Notes: generated from the letters alone by a model not told the origin. DNA of 64,000 nt from Facklamia languida CCUG 37842 (GCF_000245795.1 NZ_JH601133.1:727909-791908); one strand, 5' to 3'; positions 17,146 through 26,318 are shown, counted from the stretch's first letter. Made by a program: numbers and translations.

Positions 17146-18087
17146 ATGCGCGATAAGCAACCATTCTCTCAGCGATTACCGCTCATCTTCTCATTATTGA
17201 TGGTGGTAGGTTCCGTCCTCATGATCCACTATTTAGGTCATTTGACTGAAAAAGACAATACGATTCTTTCACAATATCGTCCGAATCAAAGCGTGTCTGA
17301 ACCAAGAGAACCCTTACCAGAAAAGCCTATCCCAGAAGAGACCACGACAACCCAAGAGGAAATTGTCAACTTTAACCAACTGCTTGCTAGTCTTAAAGAC
17401 CAAAACCCATCCAAAGAGCAACTCTTAGCCAAAGTTCAAACCATCCTCAAGGCAGACTACCAAGGGGATCTGGCAACCGCTCAAGACGATATCCTTTCAG
17501 CGATTGACCAACAAGGACTCGATGCCACACAATTGGGTGAATATTTTATCCCAGACCATCCTGCCCAAGTTACAGGTTCCGCAGATTCTCAGATGGATGT
17601 CCCCTTATACTTACAAAAGTCCAGCCAATATGGGCCGCTCGCCTATGGTTCAAATGGGTCTCAGACCCTAGCTGAGAATGGCTGTGCCATCGTCTCGCTC
17701 GCCATGATCGACTCCTATATTAAGGGCAGTAAGATCGAACCGACGGATGTGCTCGAATGGGCTGGCCAAACCTATTACAATCATAACCAAGGGACCTCTT
17801 GGCAGATCTTCTACGATTATGCCTTGGACCATGACCTCTTATATGAGAATTTTGGTAACCGTTTTGACCAAGCCATGCAAGCTGTCCAAGAAGGTCGAGT
17901 GGTGATTGCATCCGTCCAACCAGGTTTCTTTACCGAAGTGGGGCATATCTTGGTCATCCGGGGTTATGAGAATGGCAAGGTCTATGTGAATGATCCCAAT
18001 GATGACCCCCAAAAGATGCACAGTATTCAACCCATTGATGAAGCCATCTTCTATCGAGAAGGCTTAAATTACTGGGCCTACCAATAA
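17146..18087 (+). CDS. Membrane-anchored C39-like cysteine peptidase
   Basis: A 313-residue protein with an N-terminal anchor (about residues 12-29), a charged Pro/Glu-rich linker and a helical region to about 140, then a papain-like C39_2 domain (about 155-310). Candidate catalytic residues are Cys in ENGCAIVSLAM, His in VGHILVIRG and Asp in VNDPNDD. Such domains occur in bacteriocin-processing and surface peptidases, but this one has no ABC transporter and no leader-peptide neighbour. It is probably an extracytoplasmic, membrane-tethered hydrolase of unknown substrate. It starts from its own promoter (extended -10 TGCTATTAT near 17092) divergent from glnR and ends at a strong terminator. 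Confidence 0.75.
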   Translation: MRDKQPFSQRLPLIFSLLMVVGSVLMIHYLGHLTEKDNTILSQYRPNQSVSEPREPLPEKPIPEETTTTQEEIVNFNQLLASLKDQNPSKEQLLAKVQTILKADYQGDLATAQDDILSAIDQQGLDATQLGEYFIPDHPAQVTGSADSQMDVPLYLQKSSQYGPLAYGSNGSQTLAENGCAIVSLAMIDSYIKGSKIEPTDVLEWAGQTYYNHNQGTSWQIFYDYALDHDLLYENFGNRFDQAMQAVQEGRVVIASVQPGFFTEVGHILVIRGYENGKVYVNDPNDDPQKMHSIQPIDEAIFYREGLNYWAYQ

Positions 18088-18123
18088 AGTCAAAGTTACA
18101 TGTTTAACTTTGACTATTTTTTT
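18088..18123 (+). terminator. Terminator between the C39-like peptidase and the cation efflux gene
   Basis: Arms AGTCAAAGTTA (18088-18098) and TAACTTTGACT (18105-18115) pair perfectly and are followed by ATTTTTTT. It starts at the peptidase stop codon. An in-frame ATG at 18100 for the next gene falls inside this hairpin, which argues for the later start at 18154. Confidence 0.9.
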
Positions 18124-18153
18124 CATGATGGCAAGCGTCCAAGGAGGAATGAA

Positions 18154-19050
18154 ATGAATGATGATCAAGCCTATCAATTAGCCAGTAGAGGGGCCCATCT
18201 CGGCATGATCCTCTACTTATTGCTTGCGATCAGTAAACTAACCGTAGGCACCCTCTACCAAGCAGGTTCGGTTCAAGCGGACGGCCTCAATAACTTCTCC
18301 GATATCATCGCTTCTCTGGCTGTCTTCCTGGGCCTAAAATTAGCCAACCGCCCAGCTGACTACAACCACCCCTTTGGCCATGAGAAGTATGAAACCCTGT
18401 CTAGCTTTATTGTCTCCATCCTCATGATTCTCATCGGTCTACGAGTCAGCTCAACCAGCATTCAAGCGATCATTCATCCGAATCCGGCAACTTTCTCCCC
18501 CCTCATTCTCGTCGTGACCTTTACTTCTGTTATCTTGCTCTATCTTGGTCAAGCCTATCTCAAGCAACTCGCCAACAAGACCCAGTCGATTGGTCTCAAA
18601 GCCACTTCCCGCGATATGCGAAATGACCTCTTAATTTCTGCAGCTACCATCCTCGGAACCCTGGCCAGCCGACTAGGTTATCCTCGTATGGATGGCATCA
18701 TTTCCCTCCTCGTCGGTCTCATCATCCTCTACAGTGCCTACCAGATCCTGTCTGAAGCCACCTTCACCCTATCTGATGGCTTTGATCCAGACCTCTTAGC
18801 CAGCTACAGGCAATCGATTCTCAACCATCCTAAGGTGGCCGACATCCCCGCTATTCGCGCCCGGACCAGTACCCACCATATTTTCTTAGATGTCACCATT
18901 GCTTTAGACCCCCAGATGTCCGTCGAGAACTCCCATATCGTAACGGAAGAGGTCGAATATATTCTTGCCATGAAGCACCACCTTCAAGATGTGGACATCC
19001 ACGTTGAACCTTACCACGGTTCCAGCAAAAATAGCGATCCTGCTAACTAG
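18154..19050 (+). CDS. Cation diffusion facilitator family metal efflux protein
   Basis: A 298-residue CDF transporter that exports divalent metal (Zn, Mn, Co or Fe) in exchange for protons. It has six hydrophobic segments. The TM2 metal site is in VQADGLNNFSDIIASL and the TM5 site lies near RNDLLISAA. The conserved cytoplasmic loop is YNHPFGHEKYETL. The C-terminal domain includes HHIFLDVTIALDP and VDIHVEP. The start at 18154 has AAGGAGG at 7 bases. No metal-sensing regulator is next to it, so the metal is open; the DxxxD pattern (here NNxxD in TM2) may bear on specificity. Confidence 0.85.
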   Translation: MNDDQAYQLASRGAHLGMILYLLLAISKLTVGTLYQAGSVQADGLNNFSDIIASLAVFLGLKLANRPADYNHPFGHEKYETLSSFIVSILMILIGLRVSSTSIQAIIHPNPATFSPLILVVTFTSVILLYLGQAYLKQLANKTQSIGLKATSRDMRNDLLISAATILGTLASRLGYPRMDGIISLLVGLIILYSAYQILSEATFTLSDGFDPDLLASYRQSILNHPKVADIPAIRARTSTHHIFLDVTIALDPQMSVENSHIVTEEVEYILAMKHHLQDVDIHVEPYHGSSKNSDPAN

Positions 19051-19084
19051 GTCGATTGCTATCAATCTCATCACTTTACAGACA

Positions 19085-19120
19085 CAAAAAAACAGCACTC
19101 GTCAGGTGCTGTCTTTTAAT
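19085..19120. terminator. Bidirectional terminator between the efflux gene and thiolase
   Basis: Arms ACAGCAC (19092-19098) and GTGCTGT (19106-19112), flanked by AAAAAA on the left and CTTTTAATTT on the right, serve the convergent genes on both sides. Confidence 0.88.
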
Positions 19121-19145
19121 TTATTAGAGAAAATCTTCCAAGTGT

Positions 19146-20330
19146 CTAGGCCTGAAGGACCACTGCATCTCCTTGGCCGCCACCAATACAAAGGGTTGCC
19201 AGGCCATATTTGGCTTGACGACGCTTCATCTCATGGACTAAGGTCACAATAATTCGGGCGCCACTACAGCCAATTGGATGACCTAAGGCAATCGCGCCTC
19301 CATTTACATTTACCTTCCCAGGGTCTAGGCCTAACTCATTTTGAACATAAAGTGCCTGACAAGCAAAGGCCTCATTCGCTTCAATTAAATCGATGTCCGC
19401 GAGGGCTAAGCCGGCACGCTCAACCGCTAACCGACTCGCAGGAATCGGTCCAATTCCCATGATGGCTGGATCCACACCGACTTGTGCACTGGCTGCAATC
19501 TGAGCCAGGATGGGGAGGTTTAAGGCCTCTGCCCGTTCACGAGTCATGAGGACCAGAGCAGCTGCGCCATCATTCAGTGGAGAGGCATTAGCTGGTGTCA
19601 CCGTCCCATCCTGTTTAAAGACCGGCTTCAACCGGCTTATTTGTTCAAGGGTTTGGTTGTGGCGGATAGATTCATCTTGGTCAAAGACAAGGGCTTCACC
19701 TTTGCCAGTATCCAGGCGAATCGGAATAATCTCATCAGCAAATTGACCCTCAGCCTGGGCTCTGGCTGCCTTATTATGGCTGTTAACAGCATATAGATCT
19801 TGGTCTTGGCGTGAAATATGGTAGCGTTCAGCGATATTCTCGGCAGTCATCCCCATATGATAGGACCCAAAGGCATCCATCAGGCCATCGGCTAACAAGC
19901 CGTCCACTAGAGTGCGATCGCCCAGCTTCGACCCCCAACGGTGGTCCTTGGCCAAATACGGTACATTGCTCATGCTTTCACTTCCCCCGACGAGAACGAC
20001 CTCATTCAGACCCGCAAGAATCGATTGATAGCCTAACATCAAGGCCTTCATGCCGGACCCACAGACCTGATTGATTGTTGTTGCAGGAACCCGCTGGGGG
20101 ATACCAGACTGGATGGCAATTTGGCGGGCCATATTCTGACCCAAGCCTGCCGAATAGACATTACCAAAAATCACTTCATCGATATGTTCTGGATTAATTT
20201 GATCCCGTTCAAGGCCCTTTACAACAAGTTGACTTGCCAAATCAACTGCCGATAAATCTTTCAAGCTACCTCCAAATTTCCCGATAGCAGTCCGAAAGCC
20301 AGCCACAATGACCACTTCATTTTTCTTCAT
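19146..20330 (-). CDS. Acetyl-CoA acetyltransferase (thiolase)
   Basis: A 394-residue biosynthetic thiolase that condenses two acetyl-CoA to acetoacetyl-CoA, in Lactobacillales normally the first step of the mevalonate route to isoprenoids. The acyl-accepting Cys is in NQVCGSGMKAL (about residue 88). The C-terminal active-site motif is NGGAIALGHPIGCSGARI (His about 350, second Cys about 380). Other family marks are EANEAFA and SMSNVPYL. No HMG-CoA synthase or reductase is next to it, so the pathway role is inferred. It stands alone between the efflux gene and the HTH/coiled-coil gene. Confidence 0.92.
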   Translation of the reverse strand: MKKNEVVIVAGFRTAIGKFGGSLKDLSAVDLASQLVVKGLERDQINPEHIDEVIFGNVYSAGLGQNMARQIAIQSGIPQRVPATTINQVCGSGMKALMLGYQSILAGLNEVVLVGGSESMSNVPYLAKDHRWGSKLGDRTLVDGLLADGLMDAFGSYHMGMTAENIAERYHISRQDQDLYAVNSHNKAARAQAEGQFADEIIPIRLDTGKGEALVFDQDESIRHNQTLEQISRLKPVFKQDGTVTPANASPLNDGAAALVLMTRERAEALNLPILAQIAASAQVGVDPAIMGIGPIPASRLAVERAGLALADIDLIEANEAFACQALYVQNELGLDPGKVNVNGGAIALGHPIGCSGARIIVTLVHEMKRRQAKYGLATLCIGGGQGDAVVLQA

Positions 20331-20384
20331 TTATTCCTCCTAAAATCCGTCAAAAAAATACGGCAAGAACCATAGACAGACGGG

Positions 20385-21389
20385 TTATTCCTTAAAAGCA
20401 TGCTTAAGCCAGGACTTATTTGGAATCCAATCTTCTCTTCCTCTCACAAAGGGGGAATGAGCCAATTGTAAGGCCTGCTGGTTAACAAGATTTAGCAATT
20501 GCCGATGCTTCTGTTCGGTCACCAGCATTAATTGTTGCTGCTGGTCCAGTAATTGGTGTAAATCAGCAATTTGCTGGTTCTTGGTATTTAACTCATCTAA
20601 CAACATTTGTCTTTCTTCTTCATCCTGCCGCCACTTGTCCTGCAATTGGTCGCGAACAGCCTCTTGGATATAATCCAAAACCGCCGCCTCATTTCGCAAG
20701 AAGGAAGCCTGTCCTTCAAGATCATGTTGGCTCCCATGAGTGGATTCAGCCTCTGCTTGGAAATTTTTAGAGGGAGCTTTGTCACCGTCGTTTGTCTCTT
20801 TGTCGTTTGTCTCTTTGTCTGTTTGTTTTTTGTCATGACGAGCACCCTTGACCAGTTTATCATTTGATCGATTTGTCATTTTGTCAGATCTTTGATCTTT
20901 TGACTCTTTGATTGGAACTGAGGATTTTGACACTTTCTCTTGATCGCCCCCCACTTGTCGGTGAAGGGCTTTGTCAGACGCTATCCTTTGGCTGGCCTTT
21001 GTTTGAGAAGGAGCCGCTTCAGAACTTGGGTCTTCATGGGGCATTTCCCTCTTTTGTTTGGCGAGACTTTCATTCTGTAAAACCAAAGCAATCTGTTTGG
21101 CTAGCTCGGGGTCATAGGTAAATTCAGGTCGCTCCCATTCGATATCGGGTCCTTCTTCCTCTTCATAGCCCGAATAATCCAGGTCTTCCTCTTCCCCAGC
21201 TTCTTCCTTGGCTAAAGTATCGGTCATAAAGGACATCAAAAACTCTTGTTGGTCGGGAGTGAAGACCAACTTATTCTCTTCATTGTAGACCTTGTCCTGA
21301 GCAGGGATCTTTTTGGCATGATAGTAGATCAGTTGGCGGGTCACTTCTAATTTATCGGCAAATTGTTGAGCCGTCAGTTCTTTTGACAT
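20385..21389 (-). CDS. HTH and coiled-coil protein, DUF536/plasmid replication-associated-like
   Basis: A 334-residue protein with an N-terminal helix-turn-helix (LTAQQFADKLEVTRQLIYYH, residues 5-24), an acidic stretch (about 62-85), a long charged disordered middle (about 110-240) with a short TDKETNDKETNDG repeat, and a C-terminal coiled coil (about 255-310, with LLDELNTKNQQIADLHQLLD). An HTH followed by this coiled coil resembles DUF536 proteins found beside plasmid replication genes and on some chromosomes. Here it lies directly downstream of the replicative helicase gene. It may bind DNA near replication or partition sites, but I cannot assign a function. The start has GGGGAGG ahead of it. 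The promoter and possible operator at 21421-21485 suggest autoregulation. Confidence 0.55.
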   Translation of the reverse strand: MSKELTAQQFADKLEVTRQLIYYHAKKIPAQDKVYNEENKLVFTPDQQEFLMSFMTDTLAKEEAGEEEDLDYSGYEEEEGPDIEWERPEFTYDPELAKQIALVLQNESLAKQKREMPHEDPSSEAAPSQTKASQRIASDKALHRQVGGDQEKVSKSSVPIKESKDQRSDKMTNRSNDKLVKGARHDKKQTDKETNDKETNDGDKAPSKNFQAEAESTHGSQHDLEGQASFLRNEAAVLDYIQEAVRDQLQDKWRQDEEERQMLLDELNTKNQQIADLHQLLDQQQQLMLVTEQKHRQLLNLVNQQALQLAHSPFVRGREDWIPNKSWLKHAFKE

Positions 21390-21420
21390 AGTATCCTCCC
21401 CAAGTGTATCGGTAAGGCCT

Positions 21421-21485
21421 ATTTTAACTTAGACTGTCAAATCTTTCAAGTTAAATGACAAATGTTTGAATGTCAAATGTCAAAA
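21421..21485 (-). promoter_or_regulatory. Promoter and repeated TTTGACA motifs upstream of the HTH/coiled-coil gene
   Basis: Minus-strand TTGAAA (21444-21449), a 17-base spacer and TAAAAT (21421-21426) form a promoter. ATTTGACA or its near match occurs three times and its inverse TTTGTCAT once within about 65 bases, including an inverted pair TGACA-N10-TGTCA. Such clustering next to a gene for an HTH protein suggests an operator. Confidence 0.5.
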
Positions 21486-21522
21486 GAACCTTTTGACACC
21501 TAAGGTGTAAAAGGTTCTTTTT
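21482..21522 (-). terminator. dnaB terminator overlapping its stop codon
   Basis: Minus-strand arms AAAAAGAACCTTTTACACC and GGTGTCAAAAGGTTCTTTT form a hairpin of about 19 bp with a tiny loop. The first arm encodes the last DnaB residues (KEPFTP) and the loop holds the stop. The U tail is modest (TTTTGAC). Confidence 0.7.
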
Positions 21523-22876
21523 GAAAGGAAAGACTGGAAAACTTATTATATTCCTTCTTAAATAATAATTTGACTGTATCTCGTGCACCAGACCGGTTCT
21601 TGGCGACGATGACTTCAACTGTATTGTCAGGAAGATCATCAACAGGCTCTTCCTCACCATCCTCCTGCCGGTGGTAGTCTTCTCGGTAGAGGAAGGCGAC
21701 AATATCCGCATCCTGTTCAATGGATCCTGATTCCCGGATATCACTCAAGATTGGCCGCTTGTTGTTCCGTTGCTCTAAGCCCCGTGATAATTGTGAGAGG
21801 GCCATGACAGGCACTTTCAGTTCCTTGGCCAACTTCTTTAGTTGACGAGAAATCTCAGATACTTCTTGTTGGCGGTTTTCACGTCCGTTTCCTTCAATGA
21901 GTTGTAAATAGTCGATCACGATTAAGCCTAAGTCTGGATGCTCCTGCTTGAGGCGGCGGCACTTGGCACGAATTTCGGATACCCGGATCCCTGCCGAGTC
22001 GTCAATGAAGATGGGGGCGTCCTTCAAGATATCGGTTGCCACCGTAAAGCTCTTCCACTCATCGTCGCTTAACTGACCCGTTCGCAGGTTGGAAGCATTA
22101 ATATTCCCTTCGGCACAGATCATCCGATTCACCAAGTCAATGGCTCCCATCTCCAAGGAGAAAATCACAACTGGTGTCTTCGCCTTAGTCGCTGCATTTT
22201 GAGCAATATTTAAGGCAAAGGCTGATTTGCCGACCGCTGGTCGAGCTGCCAGAATAATCAGTTGGTCACTTTGGAAGCCGGAAGTCAGCCGGTCTAGGTC
22301 AATATACCCAGTCGGGAGACCTGTAATCTCTCTTTTTTCCTCCGATAACTTTACCAGTTTATCAAAGGCTTCAATAATTAACTTACGCATTTCTTGTGGC
22401 CGGTTATTTTGCGACCCTTCGCCAATCGACAAGATCAATCGCTCACTCTGATCGACAATATCCTCAACCGCTGCGCCTTCTTCATAGGCAGACTTGGAAA
22501 TTTGGTTGGCGGCATTGATTAACTGGCGAAGAATCGACTTCTCGCGGATGATCTGGGCATACTGTTCAATATTGGCAGTGGTTGGTGTATAACTGGCCAA
22601 ATCAACAATTGCTTCAGCCCCTCCTACATTCTCCAACTGATCATAGGCATCAAGTTGGTTAATCAACATTAAGGTGTCTAGGGTGCCATTGCGATCGTAG
22701 ATTCTTTCCATGGCCGCATAGATTTGTTGATGACTTACCTTGTAGAAATCTTCTTCTTTAATAAGGGGCTGGATGCTGGCAAGTTTAATTGGGTCCAGCA
22801 ATAGACCGCCCAGAACGGATTTTTCAGCTTCAAGATTTTGCGGTGCAGTCACTTGTTGAAATTGTGAACTTTCCAT
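21500..22876 (-). CDS. dnaB: Replicative DNA helicase DnaB (DnaC in Bacillus)
   Basis: A 458-residue hexameric helicase that unwinds DNA ahead of the replisome. The N-terminal DnaB domain (about residues 12-115) begins APQNLEAEKSVLGGLLLDP. The RecA-like C-terminal domain has Walker A in LAARPAVGKSAFALN (about 208-222), the EMG motif, Walker B in LGLIVIDYLQL and SQLSRGLEQRNNKRP with the arginine finger region. It is the last gene of the gdpP-rplI-dnaB run, as in Bacillus and relatives, and its C-terminal codons double as a terminator arm. Confidence 0.96.
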   Translation of the reverse strand: MESSQFQQVTAPQNLEAEKSVLGGLLLDPIKLASIQPLIKEEDFYKVSHQQIYAAMERIYDRNGTLDTLMLINQLDAYDQLENVGGAEAIVDLASYTPTTANIEQYAQIIREKSILRQLINAANQISKSAYEEGAAVEDIVDQSERLILSIGEGSQNNRPQEMRKLIIEAFDKLVKLSEEKREITGLPTGYIDLDRLTSGFQSDQLIILAARPAVGKSAFALNIAQNAATKAKTPVVIFSLEMGAIDLVNRMICAEGNINASNLRTGQLSDDEWKSFTVATDILKDAPIFIDDSAGIRVSEIRAKCRRLKQEHPDLGLIVIDYLQLIEGNGRENRQQEVSEISRQLKKLAKELKVPVMALSQLSRGLEQRNNKRPILSDIRESGSIEQDADIVAFLYREDYHRQEDGEEEPVDDLPDNTVEVIVAKNRSGARDTVKLLFKKEYNKFSSLSFQKEPFTP

Positions 22877-22905
22877 TTTTCACCCTAATTTCTTGCTTGA
22901 TTTTC

Positions 22906-23361
22906 TTACGCTTCTTCCTCAACTTTAACACGGATGGTAGCCATCACATCAGGATGGAGTTTGATTGGAACATTATAGTAACCCAAAGCAGATAGGTTAT
23001 TCTCTAAGTCGATCTTGCGCTTATCCACTTTAAGACCATACTGTTTATTGAGTTCTTCAGCAATTTGTTTTGACGGGATGGTCCCAAATAAACGGCCATC
23101 TTCTCCAGTTTTAGCCTGAATGGTCACCACTGTCTCTTCCTTCTCAATCTGACCCTTTAATTCCTCAGCCTCGGCTAACTCTTCTGCTTCAATGCGTTTT
23201 TGGGCTTTTTGTTGACCCTTTAATTCGCTCATGGCATGAGAATCGGCAGCCTTTGCTAAACCATTCTTAATGAGATAGTTGGTTGCATACCCATCCGAAA
23301 CGTTAATCACTTGCCCTTTTTTACCTTTTTTACGTACATCTTCCAATAAAATAACTTTCAT
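22906..23361 (-). CDS. rplI: Ribosomal protein bL9
   Basis: A 151-residue 50S protein binding 23S rRNA near the L1 stalk base. The N-terminal RNA-binding domain is [20 protein letters not shown], then a long connecting helix (about residues 45-78) and a C-terminal domain. It starts one base from the end of gdpP, indicating coupled translation. Confidence 0.96.
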   Translation of the reverse strand: MKVILLEDVRKKGKKGQVINVSDGYATNYLIKNGLAKAADSHAMSELKGQQKAQKRIEAEELAEAEELKGQIEKEETVVTIQAKTGEDGRLFGTIPSKQIAEELNKQYGLKVDKRKIDLENNLSALGYYNVPIKLHPDVMATIRVKVEEEA

Positions 23362-25368
23362 TTATCCTTCATCCTCTCGTTTTTTGATGACTTGAATTAA
23401 GTCTTGATAGGCATCGGAAATCGTTTTGCCCTTGATTTGCGTCGCAGCGTTTGATAGGTGACCACCGCCACCTAAGGCTTCCATCAGGGTCTGAACATTG
23501 ATATTTCCCAGACTCCGTGCGGATATTCCGATTTGATCGGGTGACCGCCGGTAGATAACAAAGGAGGCTTCAACTTGATCAATTCCTAACATCTCATCCG
23601 CTGTTTGCGCCGCCGTCATACTATCCAAGACTTGGTCTTCCTCACCCATGGTAATCGCATAGCCCTCGACTTCGATCTGCATTCGCTCAATTAAACGATT
23701 GCGCGCCGTAATGGTCGCCAAACTCTCTTTCAATAAATATTGAATTTCTAAAGTGTCGGCTCCTTGAGCTTTTAAGTAAGCAGCAGATTGAAAGGTCCGC
23801 GATCCTGTCCTTAATGAGAATTGGTTAGTATCCACAATGATCCCTGCTAATAAGGCGGTTGCCGTCATCTTATCTAGACTGGAATTGGTATCCTCGACAA
23901 ATTGGAAATACTCAGTCAAAAGTTCTGCTGTCGATGAGGCAGAAGGTTCAATATAAGTCAGAACTGTTTGATTAGGGAATTCTTCCGACCGCCGGTGGTG
24001 GTCGATGACAATCTTATCATAAGGTTCCATAAAAGCTTGGGCCTCTGAAATCGATGGGCGATGGTGGTCAACCAGGATAAAGAGGGTCTTATCTTGTAAA
24101 AAGTCTTCGACCGTTTCATGCGTCAGGAAGAGGGCATCCCAATTATCTTGGAAATGGTCATTGCTCAATAATTCTTTAATATCATGGTTCAGCTCATTCG
24201 GTTCAATTAAAATTCGAGCCTCACGGTGGTAATTCTTCACGATCTGATAGACACCTAGTGCAGAACCCAAGGAGTCTGTATCAGGGAACCGGTGACCGGC
24301 AATTACCACATTATCAACTGGTTGAACGGCACTCTTGAGCGCTTTAAAGAACATCTTCGCCCGAATATCCGAGCGTTTCTCAGTCGTTGCAGACTTTCCA
24401 CCATAGAAAGTCGCCTTCCCATTAATCGACCGGACAACGACCTGGTCCCCCCCGCGACCTAAGGCTAGGTCTAAATTGGCCTTCGCTTGCTTGTTAACAG
24501 CCAACATATCCTGCTTTATATCATCGACAAAGGCCAGAGCCAAGGCCATCGAAATGGGGATATTTTGATCATGATAGTGTTGGCGGATTTCATTGAAGCT
24601 CTTGAATTTCTCTTCTTCAAGTTTGGACAGGGCATGACGATTGAGCAGCAATAGGAAATGGTCTTCATCCGTCTGCTTCAAGAAAATGTGATAGTCGTCC
24701 GCCCAGCGGTTCAATTGGACAATTAAGTCTGATTCAAAGCGGGCACTTTCTTCATCATTCATGGCATAGAGCAAGTCATCATAATCCTCTAAGAACAAGT
24801 TTCCCATCACAACGGTCGTCTGCTGGGTCATCTGCTGCATGGCAATATCATGCGTAATATCATACAAGTAGAGAGCTCGGTATTGAGCCTGGTGTAAAAA
24901 CCGGTAATAGCCTGAGTCTAAGCTGATTTCTTGCCACTGGTCTAAACTGGTCTGGTTGAACAAGGGAGCGAGCTTACTATCAATATTTTCAATTGTTTCT
25001 CCAATTAAATCTTTGCCCGCAAATAAATCTTGCATGGCTGGGTTGACCCAAGTCACCCGGTTCAACTGATCATATAAGAGAACGCCAATCGGTGCATGGT
25101 AGATCGCATACTCTTGAGCCAAGGCCACATTCTTAGACATTTGTCCCGCCATAATGGTCAAATCCCGTATAAAATGCCGGATATTAAAGCAGAAGAATAG
25201 AATAACGGCCACTAGCATTAAGATCAGGAGGCAGCCGATCCGCCATTCTAGCCAGAGGGCAATAATTGTAATGGTGGCATAAATCGCCAACAAACTATAA
25301 ATTTGCCAAGAGATCTCTAAAGCATGAAAATTATGAAAAAACTCTTTTAATTTTCCTAAGTTAATCAC
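23362..25368 (-). CDS. gdpP: Cyclic-di-AMP phosphodiesterase GdpP
   Basis: A 668-residue membrane enzyme that degrades c-di-AMP, which governs potassium and osmolyte balance and cell-wall stress. Two transmembrane segments lie in residues 18-62. A PAS domain follows (YHAPIGVLLYDQLNRVTWVN, about 91-110), then a degenerate GGDEF domain (about 175-305), then the DHH/DHHA1 phosphodiesterase. Metal ligands are in GHRFPDTDSLGSALG, VDHHRPS and IDHHRRS; the DHHA1 GGGGH motif is GGGGHLSNAA. Translation starts at a GTG after GAGGTGG. The domain set is complete and the motifs look active. Confidence 0.95.
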   Translation of the reverse strand: MINLGKLKEFFHNFHALEISWQIYSLLAIYATITIIALWLEWRIGCLLILMLVAVILFFCFNIRHFIRDLTIMAGQMSKNVALAQEYAIYHAPIGVLLYDQLNRVTWVNPAMQDLFAGKDLIGETIENIDSKLAPLFNQTSLDQWQEISLDSGYYRFLHQAQYRALYLYDITHDIAMQQMTQQTTVVMGNLFLEDYDDLLYAMNDEESARFESDLIVQLNRWADDYHIFLKQTDEDHFLLLLNRHALSKLEEEKFKSFNEIRQHYHDQNIPISMALALAFVDDIKQDMLAVNKQAKANLDLALGRGGDQVVVRSINGKATFYGGKSATTEKRSDIRAKMFFKALKSAVQPVDNVVIAGHRFPDTDSLGSALGVYQIVKNYHREARILIEPNELNHDIKELLSNDHFQDNWDALFLTHETVEDFLQDKTLFILVDHHRPSISEAQAFMEPYDKIVIDHHRRSEEFPNQTVLTYIEPSASSTAELLTEYFQFVEDTNSSLDKMTATALLAGIIVDTNQFSLRTGSRTFQSAAYLKAQGADTLEIQYLLKESLATITARNRLIERMQIEVEGYAITMGEEDQVLDSMTAAQTADEMLGIDQVEASFVIYRRSPDQIGISARSLGNINVQTLMEALGGGGHLSNAATQIKGKTISDAYQDLIQVIKKREDEG

Positions 25369-25438
25369 GTTCCACCTCTTTTCTAATCCTTCCTATTTTA
25401 CCATAAACGAGCCTGGTTAGCGAAGGTTAGCTGAACAA

Positions 25439-25454
25439 TGTTTCACGTGAAACA
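25439..25454. other. parS site 1
   Basis: TGTTTCACGTGAAACA, a perfect 16-bp palindrome identical to the Firmicutes parS consensus, lies between gdpP and rpsR. ParB (51082-51960) is expected to load here and organise the origin region with ParA and SMC. It is about 10.3 kb from the dnaA start. Confidence 0.96.
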
Positions 25455-25501
25455 TCTTCCTACAAATTAAAAAGCCATCTCCTAAGAGACGGCCTAATGA
25501 A

Positions 25502-25735
25502 TTAGTCTTGAACGGTAAATGGTAAGAGTGCCATCACACGTGCGCGCTTAATCGCAACAGTCAGTGTACGTTGGTGTTTTGCGCAAGTACCTGTTACACG
25601 GCGAGGTAAGATCTTACCTTTTTCTGAGATGAAACGTTTAAGTAAGTCTGTATCTTTATAGTCAATGTAATCAATGTGATTAGCACAGAAATAACATACT
25701 TTTCTTCTACGTCTTCCTCCTCGACGTTGTGCCAT
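25502..25735 (-). CDS. rpsR: Ribosomal protein bS18
   Basis: A 77-residue 30S protein that binds 16S rRNA with bS6. It carries [20 protein letters not shown] and the conserved [12 protein letters not shown] and [10 protein letters not shown] segments. It is third in rpsF-ssb-rpsR, 19 bases after ssb. Confidence 0.96.
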   Translation of the reverse strand: MAQRRGGRRRRKVCYFCANHIDYIDYKDTDLLKRFISEKGKILPRRVTGTCAKHQRTLTVAIKRARVMALLPFTVQD

Positions 25736-25754
25736 AATTATTCCTCCTTATCGA

Positions 25755-26279
25755 TTAAAATGGTAAATCGTCTTCAGAAATATCCACTTTTTGACTATCA
25801 GCAAATGGGTTTGGACCCGATTGGCTGAAATTCTGGTTGAATCCGAAGTTCGAATCATTTTGTTGGGAAGAATCATGGTTGCTTTGGTAATTCCCTTGGT
25901 TATAGCCTTGGTAATTCCCTTGATTTGATGGTTGAGAGTCTTTAGGTCTTTGCTCGGTCACAGATCGAGGTTCTAATAAGTGGAAGTTATTGACAACCAC
26001 TTCCGTAACATAAACACGTTGACCTTGCTGGTTCTCGTAGTTACGCGTTTGAATGCGTCCTTCTACACCAATTTGAGATCCTTTGCGTGTAAAGTTCGCT
26101 AAATTCTCTGCTGCCTTACGCCAAATCACACAATTAATAAAGTCCGCTTCGCGCTCACCCTGCTGGTTGGTAAAATTACGGTTCACAGCAAGTGTGAAGC
26201 TCCCTACAGCTGTTCCTGAAGAAGTGAATTTCAAATCGACTTCCTTAGTCAATCTCCCTACTAATTGCACTGTATTCAT
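25755..26279 (-). CDS. ssb: Single-stranded DNA-binding protein
   Basis: A 174-residue SSB. The OB fold spans residues 1-108 ([20 protein letters not shown] at the start, [17 protein letters not shown] inside). A Gln/Asn/Gly-rich flexible linker follows, and the acidic tail ends EDDLPF, the standard docking tip for repair and replication partners. It lies between rpsF and rpsR, with a parS site in the rpsF-ssb gap. Confidence 0.96.
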   Translation of the reverse strand: MNTVQLVGRLTKEVDLKFTSSGTAVGSFTLAVNRNFTNQQGEREADFINCVIWRKAAENLANFTRKGSQIGVEGRIQTRNYENQQGQRVYVTEVVVNNFHLLEPRSVTEQRPKDSQPSNQGNYQGYNQGNYQSNHDSSQQNDSNFGFNQNFSQSGPNPFADSQKVDISEDDLPF

Positions 26280-26298
26280 GATTCCTTCCTCCTATCAG

Positions 26299-26314
26299 TG
26301 TTTCACGTGAAACA
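26299..26314. other. parS site 2
   Basis: A second perfect TGTTTCACGTGAAACA, 860 bases from the first, between rpsF and ssb inside the operon. It falls 20 bases upstream of the ssb start, so ParB bound here could also affect transcription through the operon. Confidence 0.96.
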
Positions 26315-26318
26315 TTAA

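Noticed and set aside
18100-18153. Upstream ATG start for the cation efflux gene
   Set aside because: It lies inside a perfect terminator hairpin and has no ribosome binding site.
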